Made by a program: the position numbers and the translations under genes. A stretch of 64,000 bases of DNA, from contig NC_086026.1 of assembly GCF_036323735.1 (NCBI RefSeq), positions 93,562,359 to 93,626,358 on the forward strand, read 5' to 3'. Under the pieces are notes generated by a model. The model was not told the DNA's origin, did no database searches, and saw nothing but the letters and a program-made list of their open reading frames with translations. Of this stretch, positions 8,833 to 20,439 are shown one piece after another (the first letter of the stretch is position 1; the number at the start of each line of letters is the position of its first letter). Source of the DNA: Rattus norvegicus. Lineage: Eukaryota; Chordata; Mammalia; Rodentia; Muridae.

Positions 8833-9433
8833 CTTCTTCCTCGGCGCTGCCTGCGAGGTGGCTGCCGTCTGTTTTGCGGCGTCATGGCTGCCCTTCGGCC
8901 TCTGGTGAAGCCCAAGATCATCAAAAAGAGGACCAAGGAGTTCAACAGGCATCAGTCAGACCAATATGTGAAAATTAAGGGAAACTGGCAGAAACCCAGA
9001 GGTATCGACAACAGGGTGCAGAGAAGAGTCAAGGGCCAGATCCTGATGCCCAACATTGGTGACGGGAGTAACAAAAACAAACAAACAAAAAAATCAAAAA
9101 CCAAAAACCAAAAACCAAACCAAACCAAACAAAACAAACAAACAAACAAACAACAAAAAAAAAAACCCAAGCACGTGTTGCCTAGCGGCTTCCGGAAGTT
9201 TCTGGCCCACAATGTCAAGGAGCTGGAAGTGCAGCTGATGTGCAACAAATCTTACAGTGCTGAGATTGCTCACAATGTGTCCTCTAAGAACCGAAAAGCC
9301 ATCGTAGAAAGAGCAGCACGCTGGCCATCAGAGTCACCAATTCCAACGCCAGGCTACACAGCGAAGAAAATGAATAGATGGCTTGTGTGCCTGTTTTGTG
9401 TTTAAATAAAACCACAAAAAACTGCAAGAAAAA
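8833..9433 (+). pseudogene. Rpl32: Rpl32 processed pseudogene (60S ribosomal protein eL32)
   Basis: An intronless copy of the ribosomal protein L32 mRNA. It has a 5' UTR remnant (tcctcggcgctgcctgcg), the ATG at 8884 (MAALRPLVKPKI...), and homology through GQILMPNIG and HNVKELEV to KAIVERAA. The native stop context gaaaatgaatag lies at about 9368-9379. A 3' UTR with AATAAA and a poly(A) tail follow. The 13-bp direct repeat aagacatttcatt at 8820-8832 and 9434-9446 marks the L1-mediated insertion. Two lesions are visible. About 87 extra bases of CAAA/CCAAAA simple repeat interrupt the SNKKTKH region at 9069-9164, adding 29 in-frame codons. A single-base loss after VERAA (about 9318) then shifts the frame, so the last 20 or so native residues are lost and the shifted frame ends at 9405. 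It also carries several missense changes. Not expected to make a functional ribosomal protein. Confidence 0.97.
9069..9164. repeat. (CAAA)n/(CCAAAA)n repeat inside the Rpl32 pseudogene
   Basis: A-rich, C-punctuated simple repeat at the position of the parental AACAAGAAAACCAAGC run. It most likely arose by slippage from that run. Confidence 0.9.
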
Positions 9434-9638
9434 AAGACATTTCATTGTCTTTTTATTAGATTTTATATATCCTATCTTATAATCTCCCCTTATTCATGCC
9501 ACCACTCTCTGACAGCTCTTGTTTGTGAGCTCTTGTTTTCAAGAGGAAAGCTGAGAGGACAGTCAGAACCTAGCACCTGATGAGCATCCTGGGAGTTGGG
9601 ACTCTTCCATCAAACCAAACACTAATAATGCATTAATT

Positions 9639-9854
9639 CAGTGATTCTCAGCCCCTGGGTCAAGACCCCTTTGGTGGTCAAATGACCCTTTCTGAGGGGT
9701 CACCTCAAAGAATACAGATATTTACATTATGATTCATAAAACTAGCAAAATTATAGTTATGAAGCGGCCACAAACACAAATTTTATGGTTGAGGTCACCA
9801 TAACGTGAGGATCTGTCTTAAAGGGTTGCAGCATTAGGAAGGTTGAGAAACACT
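9639..9854. mobile_element. hAT-Charlie-type MITE (URR1-like)
   Basis: Terminal inverted repeats: CAGTGATTCTCAgcc at the left, and 'ggttgagaaacacta' at the right, which is the degraded reverse complement. The internal sequence 'tttacattatgattcat', 'gttatgaagcggccac', 'aagggttgcagcattagg' matches the rodent non-autonomous hAT family. It encodes no transposase. No clear 8-bp duplication remains. Confidence 0.8.
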
Positions 9855-9865
9855 ATATAATTATC

Positions 9866-11177
9866 TCAAACACAACGTCAAATGTACCACTAGTTTTATA
9901 TTGCATCTTTTCTATTGTTTTTATTTTAAAAAATTCGAAAAAAATCAATAAAACTTTATTACTCAAGTAGGCCCATTCTCTTCATCAGAAGCAACTTGAG
10001 CCTCAGAATGCACTGCCTATAATTAGGATAATCTCCACTCATTTGTAGTGTCAGCTATGTGGAAAATATAAGCAGACATTCTTTGCTCTCCTGGTTTTGC
10101 TGGTGTTTCTGCATTTAATGTGTGGCCCAAGTTAAGAAAAAAATTTGTTTTTTGTCCCATGTATCCCAGAGGAGTTAAAAGTGTAGATACCCCTGATGTT
10201 TCTTTCAAAGCTCACCCTCTCCTATTTCCAGTAATTATTTAAAGATCCCAAATCATTCTGCAGACAGAGCTAGTGCTACTGCTCACTTCTAGAACATGCA
10301 CCATTCCACTTTGCCTTCTTTATTATAGATTAGATTCCAAACTGTGTCGTCTGTAATATACCTTCTACCGCATAGCACGGGGAAGGGAGGCTGCACTTTT
10401 CTTTTGGTGAGTATGAACGCGTGCTAAAGGAAATATGCAAAGCTATCACAAATATGCAAACCCGGGAGTTCATACTGTGATTCACAGGAAGATGACTAGA
10501 TACCTTCGCTGAGAGCACATTATTTCTTGTATTATAAAAGCAATTTCTGAATGTGAAGCAGCGCTCTGAAGCCCATAAGCTGATGCTACCACTGACAAAC
10601 CATTGAGTTCACAATGAGTTACCCCAATTAGAACGGACTACTGTGCTCTCTGCAGTGGGAGCTGTCAAGTGGCTGTCTAGTCCAAGGATGGTCTCATTCA
10701 TTTCAAAACTAGCATCCGGCTCCACCGTGGGAGGCTGGCCACTCCACAGAGGTGCCTACCAGATCAACCTTGCTGAGAAGTCCACATTATTCAAGCCCTT
10801 GTTCACCATCCCTATGTTCTTGTAGAAAATGACCTCCAAACTTTATCCTCTTACGGTTTTGAAGCCTAGAAGTCTGATGTGAAGATGTAGTCAAGACAGC
10901 TTCTTCTCCCTCTCCCTCCTTCCCTCCCTTTCCCCCTTCCCATCTCCCTCTCCCCCAACCTCTCTCTTTCTTGGCTCTAAGAAACAATCCTTTCCTTGCC
11001 TCTTCTTGTTTCTGATGAGGGCCAACATCCCTGGGCTGCATGCATCCCTCCAAGCCTGCCCTCTTCTTCCTCACCTTCTCTTTGCATGGGAAGCATCTCT
11101 CTCTTTTAAGAATGTTTGCAGAAACATTCAGAAAACGATTAATAATACAGAATTATCTCCTCACCTTAAAATTACTT
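9866..11177. other. Intergenic, nothing recognised
   Basis: Unique-looking AT-rich sequence. A pyrimidine-rich stretch (about 10900-10970, tccctcc/ctccccc) is the only structure seen. No convincing gene or recent repeat was found. Confidence 0.5.
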
Positions 11178-11383
11178 AAGAATTTATGTATGTGGTTTGC
11201 CTACATGTATGTACATGTGCGACAGGCATGCCTGGTCTGAGTGGAGATCAGAAGAGGACATAGAATCCCTTGGAACTGGAGCTAAAGATGGTTGTGAGCT
11301 GCCGTGTGGGTGCTGGGAATAGAATTCAGGCCCTCTGTAAGAGCAGCAAGTGCTCTTAACAGCTGAACCATCTCTCCAGCCCC
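11178..11383 (-). mobile_element. B3/B2-type SINE
   Basis: Reverse orientation: tail 'atgtatgtggtttgcctacatgtatg', middle 'aggacatagaatcccttggaactgg', 'gagctgccgtgtgggtgctggga', head 'cttaacagctgaaccatctctccagcccc'. Confidence 0.85.
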
Positions 11384-13994
11384 ATCTTAAGATTCTAATC
11401 ACATCTACAATGCCTTTTATTTCCAAGAAGGGTGGCATCTATAGGCTCCAGGGGCTACCATTCAGTCCACTACACAATCAGTCTCTTGTCCACTTTGAGA
11501 GCTATCAAGCAACCATGAGCTCTCTAGGGAAAGCAATGGACTGATACCCTGCCATTTATTAAAAGCCTCTGATCAGTGACCATCCAAAGGGAACACAAAA
11601 TGTGTCACACTCAGGATCTTCAATGTTAGGCTTTCTAGTAATTCATAATTTGTCCAAACCATTATAGAATTCATACTTCTGGTCATTTTTCCTTTAGGGA
11701 AAGTCACCACGTGGATGCAAATTCTAATATCCTCTCACAGGGAATTTTCCACATTTCTCTGGGGCCATTTCTTCTGCATGCATGCACATATTGTGCACGT
11801 GTGTACACGATACAGGTATATGTGTTGCACACACATGAATGTGCAGGAACTTACAACCCTGCAGGAACAAGCATAGTGAGAGCAGACCATCAACCGTCTT
11901 CCTTTATCACTCACTGTCTTATTGTCTTGACACAGGGTCTGTCACTGAACAGGGATCCAGCTATTTCAGCTAGCCCGGCTGACCAGGAAGCTTTTGGAAT
12001 GTCTCTGTCTCCATACCCCATTACTAGGTTTATGTCTGTACATAGCCATACCTGGCTTTTTATGTGGATGCTGAGTATTTGAACTCATATCTTCATAGCC
12101 TTACCCACCAAGGCTTTGTTTTAGGGACACTTCCAAGCTCAGTTAGGTCTCTGCCACAGTCTATTTGCAATTGGTGTTTACAATGTTACAGATCATTTGT
12201 AATTTTGTCTTTAATTATTTCCTTTTTCAGTTTCTCAAGAAGGGGCCCACCATAAATCAGAATTTGCCCCCACATTACTTGCCTGAAGATGTCTTAGTGA
12301 AAGGATCGTATGTAGATGTGGACACAGGGAGAAAGGAACAAACAGGGAACACTGAGGTTCAGGGAAATGGGAAAGAGTCTGGTGCTGTTCTCCCGGAAGT
12401 GCATGCAGCAAGGGCAGGTATCCTGTGCTCTGAGGGACGCTCAGGCCTTGTGCCTGTGCCTTCACAACCTCCCACTTGATGAGGGAACACCGTTGCACCT
12501 GCTCTAGCTTAGGAGGCAGTGGTTCAGATAACACCCAGCCCAGGGTGAGCAGCTCACTTCACAGAATCATTTCATGTTCTCTGGCAGATACACAAATGCA
12601 TACCAAAGCCCAGGTATAACCTCCGATCTGTTTCCTAATAATCTGGGGACCAGGTCATGGCTTTTTCCTAAACCCTAAAGGACTGCACCTTGAGGGCTTT
12701 CAGATGTCACCTCCAGAGCTGCTTTAAGTTAAGCACATCAAGTGCCATTTAATCTGTTGACTCCTCAATCTTAAATAGCAGAGTCGCTTGCCCTGCAATG
12801 CGTGGTACCTGCAAATCCCTTTCTTGCCTCTGACCCCCTTCGGAACTGGCAGGCTAATAGCCTACCTGATAAATGAGAAAAAGCAGCATCTTCTGATGTG
12901 GGTGTTGTTAAAAAGCCAACAAGATGACACGTGTTACTTTAATAGTGATGGGTGGCAGACAGCAGCAATTTTCTTACTCTGGAGGGAGTGTCTCAGCCTT
13001 CTATAGGTCAGTGGACCTCCATACGTGTTACTGAAGTCATGACCCTTGAATTCACCATTTATTTTCCCACCGACTTCTGGCATACATTTTCCTTTGCCAA
13101 AGAAACCATTGGCATTTGCTGCCTCCTCCTCATGGCAGCGCACCAACACGATGCTATCTATCTGCACAATGGACCATGGTGATAAATGTCACGGTGAGAC
13201 AAACAAGGCTGCTGTGGTAGACTCTTACTGAAAAGGGATGACCTTGCTCTGAGGTGAGATGGCAAGATTCACAGCATACACTGCAGGTGAAAACCTGACT
13301 TACCGCTATTGAAAATGAAGGAAAATGTCTAATGGGTTGATAGCTCTCAAAATTATACTGATTGCTGACTAACTGAGATCTGCCACAGGGGCTGAATTGG
13401 AGCTGCATGATGAGTTTGTGGTGAAGTATCATTCTCCAGGATTCTGCTGTTTCTCTGTTCCGATCGAACAGGAAGAGTTCAGTGGGAACATAACAAAGAT
13501 GTATTGCCTTGAATCTTTCGGACCACGGAAGGCAACATGAACAGCTGACATTACCAGGGAGTAGGGTGTTCGTTACTTCTGGCAAACTGCGGCACACTGC
13601 TCCAACTGGGAGAGAGTGTCCTAGCTCTGACTTGGTCTCTCATACCATTCCTCTCGTTTCATGAGGAAAGGAAGCAGCGTAGGACCCGGGAATGACAATG
13701 CGTAATTCAGCTGTACATGTGGTAACTGGGGAGGCATGTCTGTGTTTGGAGGAGGAGTCAATGAGCCCCAGTGGGATGGACTCAGGCCACAATTCAATCT
13801 GTCACCTGACCACTACAACCCTCATTTTGATTGATTACCACAGTTCTAACTTGGGTTCTTAATGATGGACATGTTCCATATTCCGATAATCCCCCTGAAC
13901 TGTTTCTCTTCTTTCTCAGTGAAAGGTAAGCAGATTTATAATATATACTCAAGACATCACCCCCCCCAAATTCCCTTCACTGAGGTAGCTCTGC
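11384..13994. other. Intergenic, nothing firm
   Basis: Mostly unique sequence. Two overlapping minus-strand frames at about 12934-13597 (77 and 147 codons) show no recognisable protein family and have no convincing splice or poly(A) signals. No recent mobile element was recognised. Confidence 0.4.
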
Positions 13995-13995
13995 A

Positions 13996-14111
13996 GTTAG
14001 ACATGGTGGTCGAGGCCTCTAGTCTCAGCCTTCAGGAGGCCAAGATAGGAGGAAAGCTGGGGCCCAGAAACTCAAGACCATCCTAGGCAACATAGTAAGA
14101 CCTGTTTCAAA
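13996..14111 (+). mobile_element. B1-like SINE with a purine-rich tail
   Basis: 'tagacatggtggtcgaggcctctagtctcag', 'ccttcaggaggccaagatagg' and 'actcaagaccatcctaggcaacatagtaagacctg' are in B1 order. The A-rich tail 'gaaagaagagaaaagagg' runs directly into the long GGGA tract. Confidence 0.65.
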
Positions 14112-14466
14112 TGAAAGAAGAGAAAAGAGGGATGGAGGGAGGAAGACAGGGAAGGAGGGAGGGAGGGAGGGAGGGAGGGAGGGAGGAAGACAGAGAAGGA
14201 GGAAGGGAGGGAGGGAGGGAGGGAGGGAGGAAGACAGAGAAGGAGGAAGGGAGGGAGGGAGGGAGGGAGGAAGACAGGGAAGAAGGGAGGGAGGGAGGGA
14301 GGGAGGGAGGAAGACAGGGAAGGAGGGAAGGAGGGAGGGAGGGAGGAAGACAGGGAAGGAGGGAGGGAGGGAGGGAAGGAGGGAGGGAAGTAGGGAGGGA
14401 AGGAGGGAGGGAGGGAGAGAGGGAGGGAGAGAGGGAGGGAAGGAGGGAGGGAGGGAGGGAGGGATC
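14112..14466. repeat. ~355-bp (GGGA)n homopurine tract
   Basis: Almost entirely purine on the plus strand: GGGA units interspersed with GGAAGACAG(A/G)GAAG variants, which recur about five times and give a higher-order period of about 60 bp. It appears to have grown from the tail of the preceding SINE. Long Arg/Glu/Gly and Pro/Ser/Leu frames are artefacts. Confidence 0.97.
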
Positions 14467-14499
14467 TCCAAGTCTGTGCTCTGGATCACATATGGGAAT

Positions 14500-15340
14500 T
14501 GGTAGGGGAGTTTTCTTTCTACTGTAGCGACTTAGGCCTGTGTTTGCAAGACTTTGACAGTTGTATCAATCAATAGGACCATAGTAAGTTGCCCGTTTAT
14601 TTCTGTCTCAGGCACATTGTAATCAATTACCATCACTGTACTATCCAAAACCATTCTAATACCGATTCTCCTGTTGTTATGATAGCCATGGCCTCACCAT
14701 CACTGGCCCTTAGGTACCTCTCCAACTGGTGACACTCTCATTGACACTGAAGGGACCACATCTGAGACAACCTTCTCTCCCTCTCATCCTCAGCCTACAG
14801 GAAGTAGCTGCGAAGCAACTTTTCAATCACGTTGGCGGTCATTATCAAATGCCAAGGACGTAGGTCGTACACGATAGCCCCAACCATACTCGCTCCATAA
14901 GTCTTTTAATTTTAATTTGCATGTGATTCTAATCCATCTCTACTTTTTATCTCACTTTAATGCAGGCCACTAAGTCTGTTAAACAATTGACAAAACCATA
15001 AAGCGCATCCTCACTGGTGAGCACAAGTTTCAGCTCAAGGATTTATGGTATGTTACACATCTACCAATAATTTCAGTTAATTTTATAGACGTTTCATCTG
15101 CTTTGGTTAGCATCCTGAGAATCGATTCCTACGCCTTACTATGGATGAAAATCTGCCAAATCCTACCATACTTCACCATCTCCTATCGGGTTGGTCCCCA
15201 CACAACATTCCATATAATTCTCCTAGATGAAATGGTACTGAGAGTAGAAAGAAACTCATTGTAAGGTTTTGTGTAACAAAGGCTTATTCAGCTGATAAAG
15301 TGATTTAGTTGGCCAGGCATGGTCAAAGGAATTGAGAAAT
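14500..15340. other. Intergenic, nothing recognised
   Basis: Unique-looking sequence without a recognised gene, RNA or recent repeat. Confidence 0.45.
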
Positions 15341-15345
15341 TCAGG

Positions 15346-15582
15346 GTTTTTTTTCCATCTTTATTAAATTGGATATTTCTTATTTACATTTCAAATGTTA
15401 CTCCCTTTCCCAGTTTCCATGCCAATATCCCCCTAACCCCTCCCCCTCCCATTCTATATGGGTGTTCCCCTCCCAATCCTCCCCCATTTACCACCCTACC
15501 CCCAAGAATCCTGTTCACTGGGGGTCCTGCCTTGGCAGGACCAAGGGCTTCCCCTTCCACTGGTGCCCTTACTAGGTTTTAA
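15346..15582 (-). mobile_element. L1 3' end, reverse orientation
   Basis: Read on the minus strand, this is rat L1 3' UTR: 'ccagtggaaggggaagccc', 'aggacccccagtgaacagg', then a G-rich tract and 'acatttgaaatgtaaataag', ending in a T-run on the plus strand. 5'-truncated at about 15582; no clear target duplication. Related to the 47.9-48.6 kb copy but more diverged. Confidence 0.88.
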
Positions 15583-16790
15583 GGTGCATTTCAAATGTTC
15601 ACAATGCAGTTCTTTGGATCCCTAGTCTCTTATAACCAATGTTACAACGTTCACATAAAAAGACTACTGAGGTTGTGGACTTAAGTTTTACCTCTGCAAC
15701 CCATGGAAATAAGCATTGTTTGGAGACATTTCAAGTGTACGACTATGAAGTACAAGAAAGCCTTTGATGGGTAGTCACACAAGCTCCTTGTCCTACTCTG
15801 AAGCAAGAATTTAAAACATGAGCTAATTTTCTTCCTGAGTGCCCTGTAGTGTGACCAGGAGCAGACTTGTCACTAATCTTTACGTTTCTCATTTGCATGA
15901 TAAAGGTATAATAGCCCTGTGCTCTGCTAAATGCTTGTCTTCGATTACAATTCCCACTACACGTCATAACACAGCTATGAGCCTCATGAAAACAATATCA
16001 CATTTCTCACATTAGGTTACTGCTCCCTGGAAACCCAACCAGGGCAGATACCTAATTCCGTATCATCTTTTGAGACATTTCTCGGTCCCATTTAGGGCTG
16101 TATACAGACTGAATTATGGAAAGCTCAATGTATGAAACAGATACCAGCTAAGATATATCAAACACACACCTCAAAGGATTGAATGTCGTTACAATTATTT
16201 AGAAACTTGGAAGTGTGAAGGTCAAAACACTGCCTTTAGCTTTGACTTCAAACGTGTATGACTGTGTCTGCTGTGACCATTATCACCACAACTGTCTGCA
16301 GCTACAAGATTGATCCAGACAGGGGAGCACACAGGCCAGCTGCTGCCAACTTGCTTGGAAGAACCGATTGCTTTAGCTTGACTACTACAAGATGTATCTG
16401 TGTCCTCTGCCTTCTTAAGATTTCAATTTCCGCCTTGGGTTGACAAAAATTAAAAGTTGTCAGAGAAACACAGCCTGCAAAGGAATCTAATGTAAATTTG
16501 GCTTTTCAGTCTCTGCAGTGCTGAGGGAGAACGGAGAGTACATCACCTGGAATGGATTCCTTGTGTCAACCCACGTCTAACATGAAGGAGCTAGAATTAT
16601 GAGGTAATTAGTCTTTAACTTCTAGGATGAAAAATCTCAACTATAAGAAATCTGCCCCTCAGCTTCATTTTGTTGCTCCTTTGCCTCAAGCCCCCAGGAC
16701 ATTTTCATAGTGCAGAAAATATTAGATTTTACTTTTGTAAGGGCTGGCCTAGCTCTTCAAACAAAGCCACAGCTTTCTGCTTTCTGCTTT
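15583..16790. other. Intergenic, nothing recognised
   Basis: No recognised gene or recent repeat. Sequence composition is ordinary. Confidence 0.45.
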
Positions 16791-16924
16791 CTTCTTCTTC
16801 TTCTTCTTCTTCTTCTTCTTCTTCTTCTTCTTCTTCTTCTTCTTCTTCTTCTTCTTCTTCTTCTTCTCCTCCTCCTCCTTCTTCTTCTCCTCCTCCTCCT
16901 TCTCCTCCTCCTCCTTCTTCTTCA
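16791..16924. repeat. (CTT)n/(CTC)n homopyrimidine tract
   Basis: About 130 bp of CTT units changing to CTC/CTT mixtures. It is uninterrupted pyrimidine on the plus strand, so homopurine (GAA/GAG) on the Elovl4 coding strand. Poly-Ser, poly-Leu and poly-Glu frames are artefacts. Confidence 0.97.
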
Positions 16925-17029
16925 TTTCTTTTTTCTAAATACAAATTTAGAGAAAGGCTACTTTCTCTCTTGTGATTATGGAACATCTTTAAATTTTTTC
17001 TGATTGAACCTGAAATTAGAATACATGTG

Positions 17030-17125
17030 AAACTTAGGGATATAGCTCACAGTCAGAGTTCTTGCCTAGCCTGAATGAGGCCTTGGTTTCAAACTCATCA
17101 CTGAGAGAGATAAAAAAATATATAT
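17030..17125 (+). mobile_element. ID-like SINE (old)
   Basis: 'acttagggatatagctcacagtcagagttcttgcctagcctgaatgaggccttggtttcaaa' aligns by eye with the ID head, including A- and B-box-like segments, and is followed by an A-rich tail. Confidence 0.6.
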
Positions 17126-18860
17126 ATGAAATGAAACAATGTATGAACTGATAATATTCTTAGCTGTATAATATGCCTGTGGAATGTGTTGTCCAGGATG
17201 CCCAGATTAAGTATGTTAGAACATAAGCCACAAGGTGGGGCACAACTTGTACACATAATGCTTTCATATCATGAGGCCTCATCATCTACCCACACCACCT
17301 CATTTCCAAATAGCTAGGTAATCATTACTCTTGAAAGACTGGTTCACAGGATCCTTCCTTCACAGGGAGGAGAGCCTCGGTTTTATCAAATGTATCACAG
17401 GTGATAAAAGAATTCTAACCAGCACCTTCCTTTCCCTCCCGGCAAATAGGAAGGGGAGAATTCTAAGGTAAGAAAAGGAAGAGCTGTTTTTTCTAAGATA
17501 GGAAGGAAGAAGGAAGGAAGAAGGAAGGAAGGAAGGTGAGTAGGAAGGGAGGGAACCAGGGGATAGAATTCAGATGGTTGAGGTCAAACTCTAAGTGGAG
17601 AAGAGCTGAGAGGACAGCTCTTCCAAAATTGGTGCCTGAATCGGTGTGGTATCAATTACGCAGCACAATAAAACAATCTCTTCTTCCAGGCTTCCCCCAC
17701 CCCCATATATAGGGCAATGGCATGACACAAAGAGAACGAATCCATAAATTAAGATTTTTCTTTTTTAAAAGTGGCTCACCTTATCTTTATTTTAAACAGC
17801 CCAGTTTAACTATGTCCAAGATATGCATAATAAACTGGGTGAACCAACAGACTGCTGAGTCCTGGGACTCTATGTTTTGATGCATTTGTTAGAAAAATCC
17901 CTCGACATTTTCAGACAAAGCTAGGCCATCTCTGCCTGTCACCATCTGTATCATCTCTCCTGTCTCTGGCTCATTAACACAATCACCTCAGAAATGGGAG
18001 AGTCTGAAGCAGACAGACATCAGCCTGGCAAGCAGCCTGTGGCCTTCCGCAGCCCACAGAGACAAGCCACTGGCTCTGTTAACTGTGGCTTCTATCTCAA
18101 GCCGGTGAACCCAGGGACACAAAAGCCATGTTTCCACCACGTACCACCCAGGGGACAGCTGTGTATGCCTGGTTTCTTTCTCTCTGCTCTTCAGGAGACA
18201 GCTGGGGGGGGGGGGGAGGAATCACTGAAAACCTTACAAGTCTCCTGCAGCTCGCTTTTAGAACTCCTTTTGAGGTCACTTTGGCTCCCTGTCCCTTTCT
18301 AAGTAGAAGCCCTCAGCCACAGACATCAGAATGACCTAGCCAGAACTACAATGCTGGGACGGCCCACGTTTCAAGATGTGAACATCAGTATCTGTTCTAA
18401 ACCATGTTCAGATGCCCGGAGTGCGGCATGGACGAATGGATGAACTAGTAATGCTGAAGCTTAATCACTAGCAGCCATCCAGTGTCTGTCAGGAAACAGA
18501 CCCAAGAGCATGGGGATGGCGTGGGGTGGGGGAGGGGCGGCTACAGTTATCAACTCTACTGGAACGCAGCTGTTCTGGTATCTATAGTCGGGTGTCTGAA
18601 TGTGCAAATGTTGTTTAATAAACTGTTTTCTACTTCAAATGTCTTCGTGAAAGAAGTTTAACACAAAGCAGGTGCAACCTTTTTTCACTGGGCGTCAGCA
18701 GCTTCTGTGATGATTCAGAAATTATCAAAGCTATTAGGAAACGCTGCCATTGAGGCATTTAAAATCATAGTCCATAAACTCATAATAAGGACTGAGTGAT
18801 TTAAATATGAGACTCTAAGAACCTCCTCAGAATTATTTAGAATTTCATGTCTGAAAGCAA
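17126..18860. other. Intergenic, short simple repeats only
   Basis: Contains a GGAA-rich patch (about 17500-17540) and a G run (18205-18218). No gene was recognised. Confidence 0.45.
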
Positions 18861-18865
18861 ATTAA

Positions 18866-18906
18866 AATAATAATAATTATATAAATAATAATAATAATAA
18901 TAATAC
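18866..18906. repeat. (AAT)n microsatellite
   Basis: Imperfect AAT/ATA trinucleotide run. Confidence 0.85.
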
Positions 18907-18943
18907 TAGTAAACATGTTACCAAAAAATATCAAGCTTTTAGT

Positions 18944-19055
18944 TCTACTATGCTCCTATAATCCCAGCACTCTGAAGGCAGAAAAGAGTGGGTGGTGAGT
19001 TCATGGCTGGCCTCAACTACATAGCAGAACTCTGTCTCAAAAATAAACAAAGGAA
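18944..19055 (+). mobile_element. B1-related SINE fragment
   Basis: 'tcctataatcccagcactctgaaggcag', 'ggcctcaactacatagcagaactctgtctcaaaaataaa' are B1 blocks with the middle shortened. Confidence 0.7.
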
Positions 19056-19211
19056 TGCATACAAAAATAATAAACTTTGAACCAGAAACTCCGAGAACTC
19101 TGGTCTAGTTTCACTGCTCTTCTCTGTAAGAGGTTGGCAACAGAAAATAAGTTAAGACAGAAACAAATAAATTGATTGACGAAGGTTCACTTTTCCCACA
19201 GCAGTAGTATA

Positions 19212-19217
19212 TTTATT
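19212..19217 (-). terminator. Predicted Elovl4 poly(A) signal (AATAAA on the minus strand)
   Basis: TTTATT on the plus strand reads AATAAA in the gene's direction. It lies about 1.83 kb beyond the stop codon, close to the 3' UTR length I recall for mammalian ELOVL4. Cleavage would fall at about 19185-19200. Another AATAAA at 20022-20027 could give a shorter isoform. Confidence 0.55.
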
Positions 19218-20404
19218 GTGCTGAAATCTGATAGCAGGGAATGAAGGGGTGTGGGAAGCCAGAACAGAATGTTCGCAAAGATCTACACATCTCTAGTCAT
19301 TACACACTGGCGAAAGACAACGTGGTGATCCTCTTAGACCGTACTATTTCATGTGCTGCTAATTTCTGTAATGTTTGTGACTGCATGCCTTTGGGGAAAA
19401 CGTAATCTCAACGCACAATAAATATTTTATAATTACAAAATGTCCTGAAAGTCTGTACAAACAGCAGACATCCTACACATGCGGTTTTGACAGGTTGGAA
19501 GATTTAGAAATATTCATGCTATTTTTTTTGTCACAGTTTCTCTTTCCATGTGATCCCTCTGTGACGTCCCATAACAAATTAATCTGTGTAAAAACAAAAT
19601 GTGGAACAACGTCTCTTCTGCAGTCTTCCAGTCCTCCATTTCGATTACATGAGACATATCTTGTAAACACCACATTTGACTTGAGAGATCCAACTTGGTC
19701 TCAATTTTTCTCATCTTGTATTAATAAGTAACACCTTGTAAGGGCAAGCACTGAATTTAGTGACCATTAGCACCAAGGAGTCGAGATATTGCACCAAAAT
19801 GCATTTACACTTTTCTAGTTAATAAGGAAGATTTTTTTTTTTTTTGCAACATAGTCACAGGGGAAGTCAGCATTACTCAGAATTAGACACACTGAAAGAG
19901 ATGGATAACATCACGGAAATGTTTGAGCTATTTGAAAATAAAACAAAATAAAAAGTAAATTTGAAGTAAATTTGAAAATCAAAATCTACATTAGAGGACT
20001 CCTTGATTTTTTTAAGTAAAATTTATTTCATTTTAAATGTTCTTTCCAACAGAAGAGGTAGGTGAATGTCCACGTATGAAAAAAAAAATCAGCAACAGCC
20101 ACAAATCAAAACAAGGAAAGCCCTGATAAAAATAAATCAATCCACCCTCAGAGTTCTAAGTGCGTGTAAATGTGACTACCTTAGATGTTACTAACAAAGA
20201 CATGAGTTCTTCCATATTTCAATCATACAATAATCTTAATTCGCATGATACATTCCTGCTAATAATAGTATTCAAAGGTTACCTTCCTCATTACAAAAAA
20301 ATAGAGAGAGATATATTGTTTCCCACAGTGATTTGTGCCATAAGTCATGGTGGCCTTTGGGTCACAAAGATTTTACTACTATTCTTTCTTATCTTTACCA
20401 ACAG

Positions 20405-20439
20405 CACCATCATCACCATCAACATCGTCGTCGTCGTCG

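Noticed and set aside
8785..9405. 206-codon ORF as a functional Rpl32 gene
   Set aside because: It is an intronless copy with target duplications and a poly(A) tail, an 87-bp simple-repeat insertion and a terminal frameshift. The real gene has introns.
9639..9854. Inverted ends first read as an RNA hairpin or attachment site
   Set aside because: The ends and interior match the hAT MITE family also found at 62583-62832.
12934..13597. Two adjacent minus-strand ORFs (77 and 147 codons) considered as a frameshifted retrocopy
   Set aside because: I could not match either to a protein family and found no poly(A) tail or target duplication.
14025..14527. Pro/Ser/Leu and Arg/Glu/Gly ORFs of about 140-155 codons
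   Set aside because: These are translations of the GGGA repeat tract and have no independent coding evidence.
16670..17003. Poly-Ser, poly-Leu and poly-Glu ORFs
   Set aside because: They are artefacts of the CTT/CTC tract.
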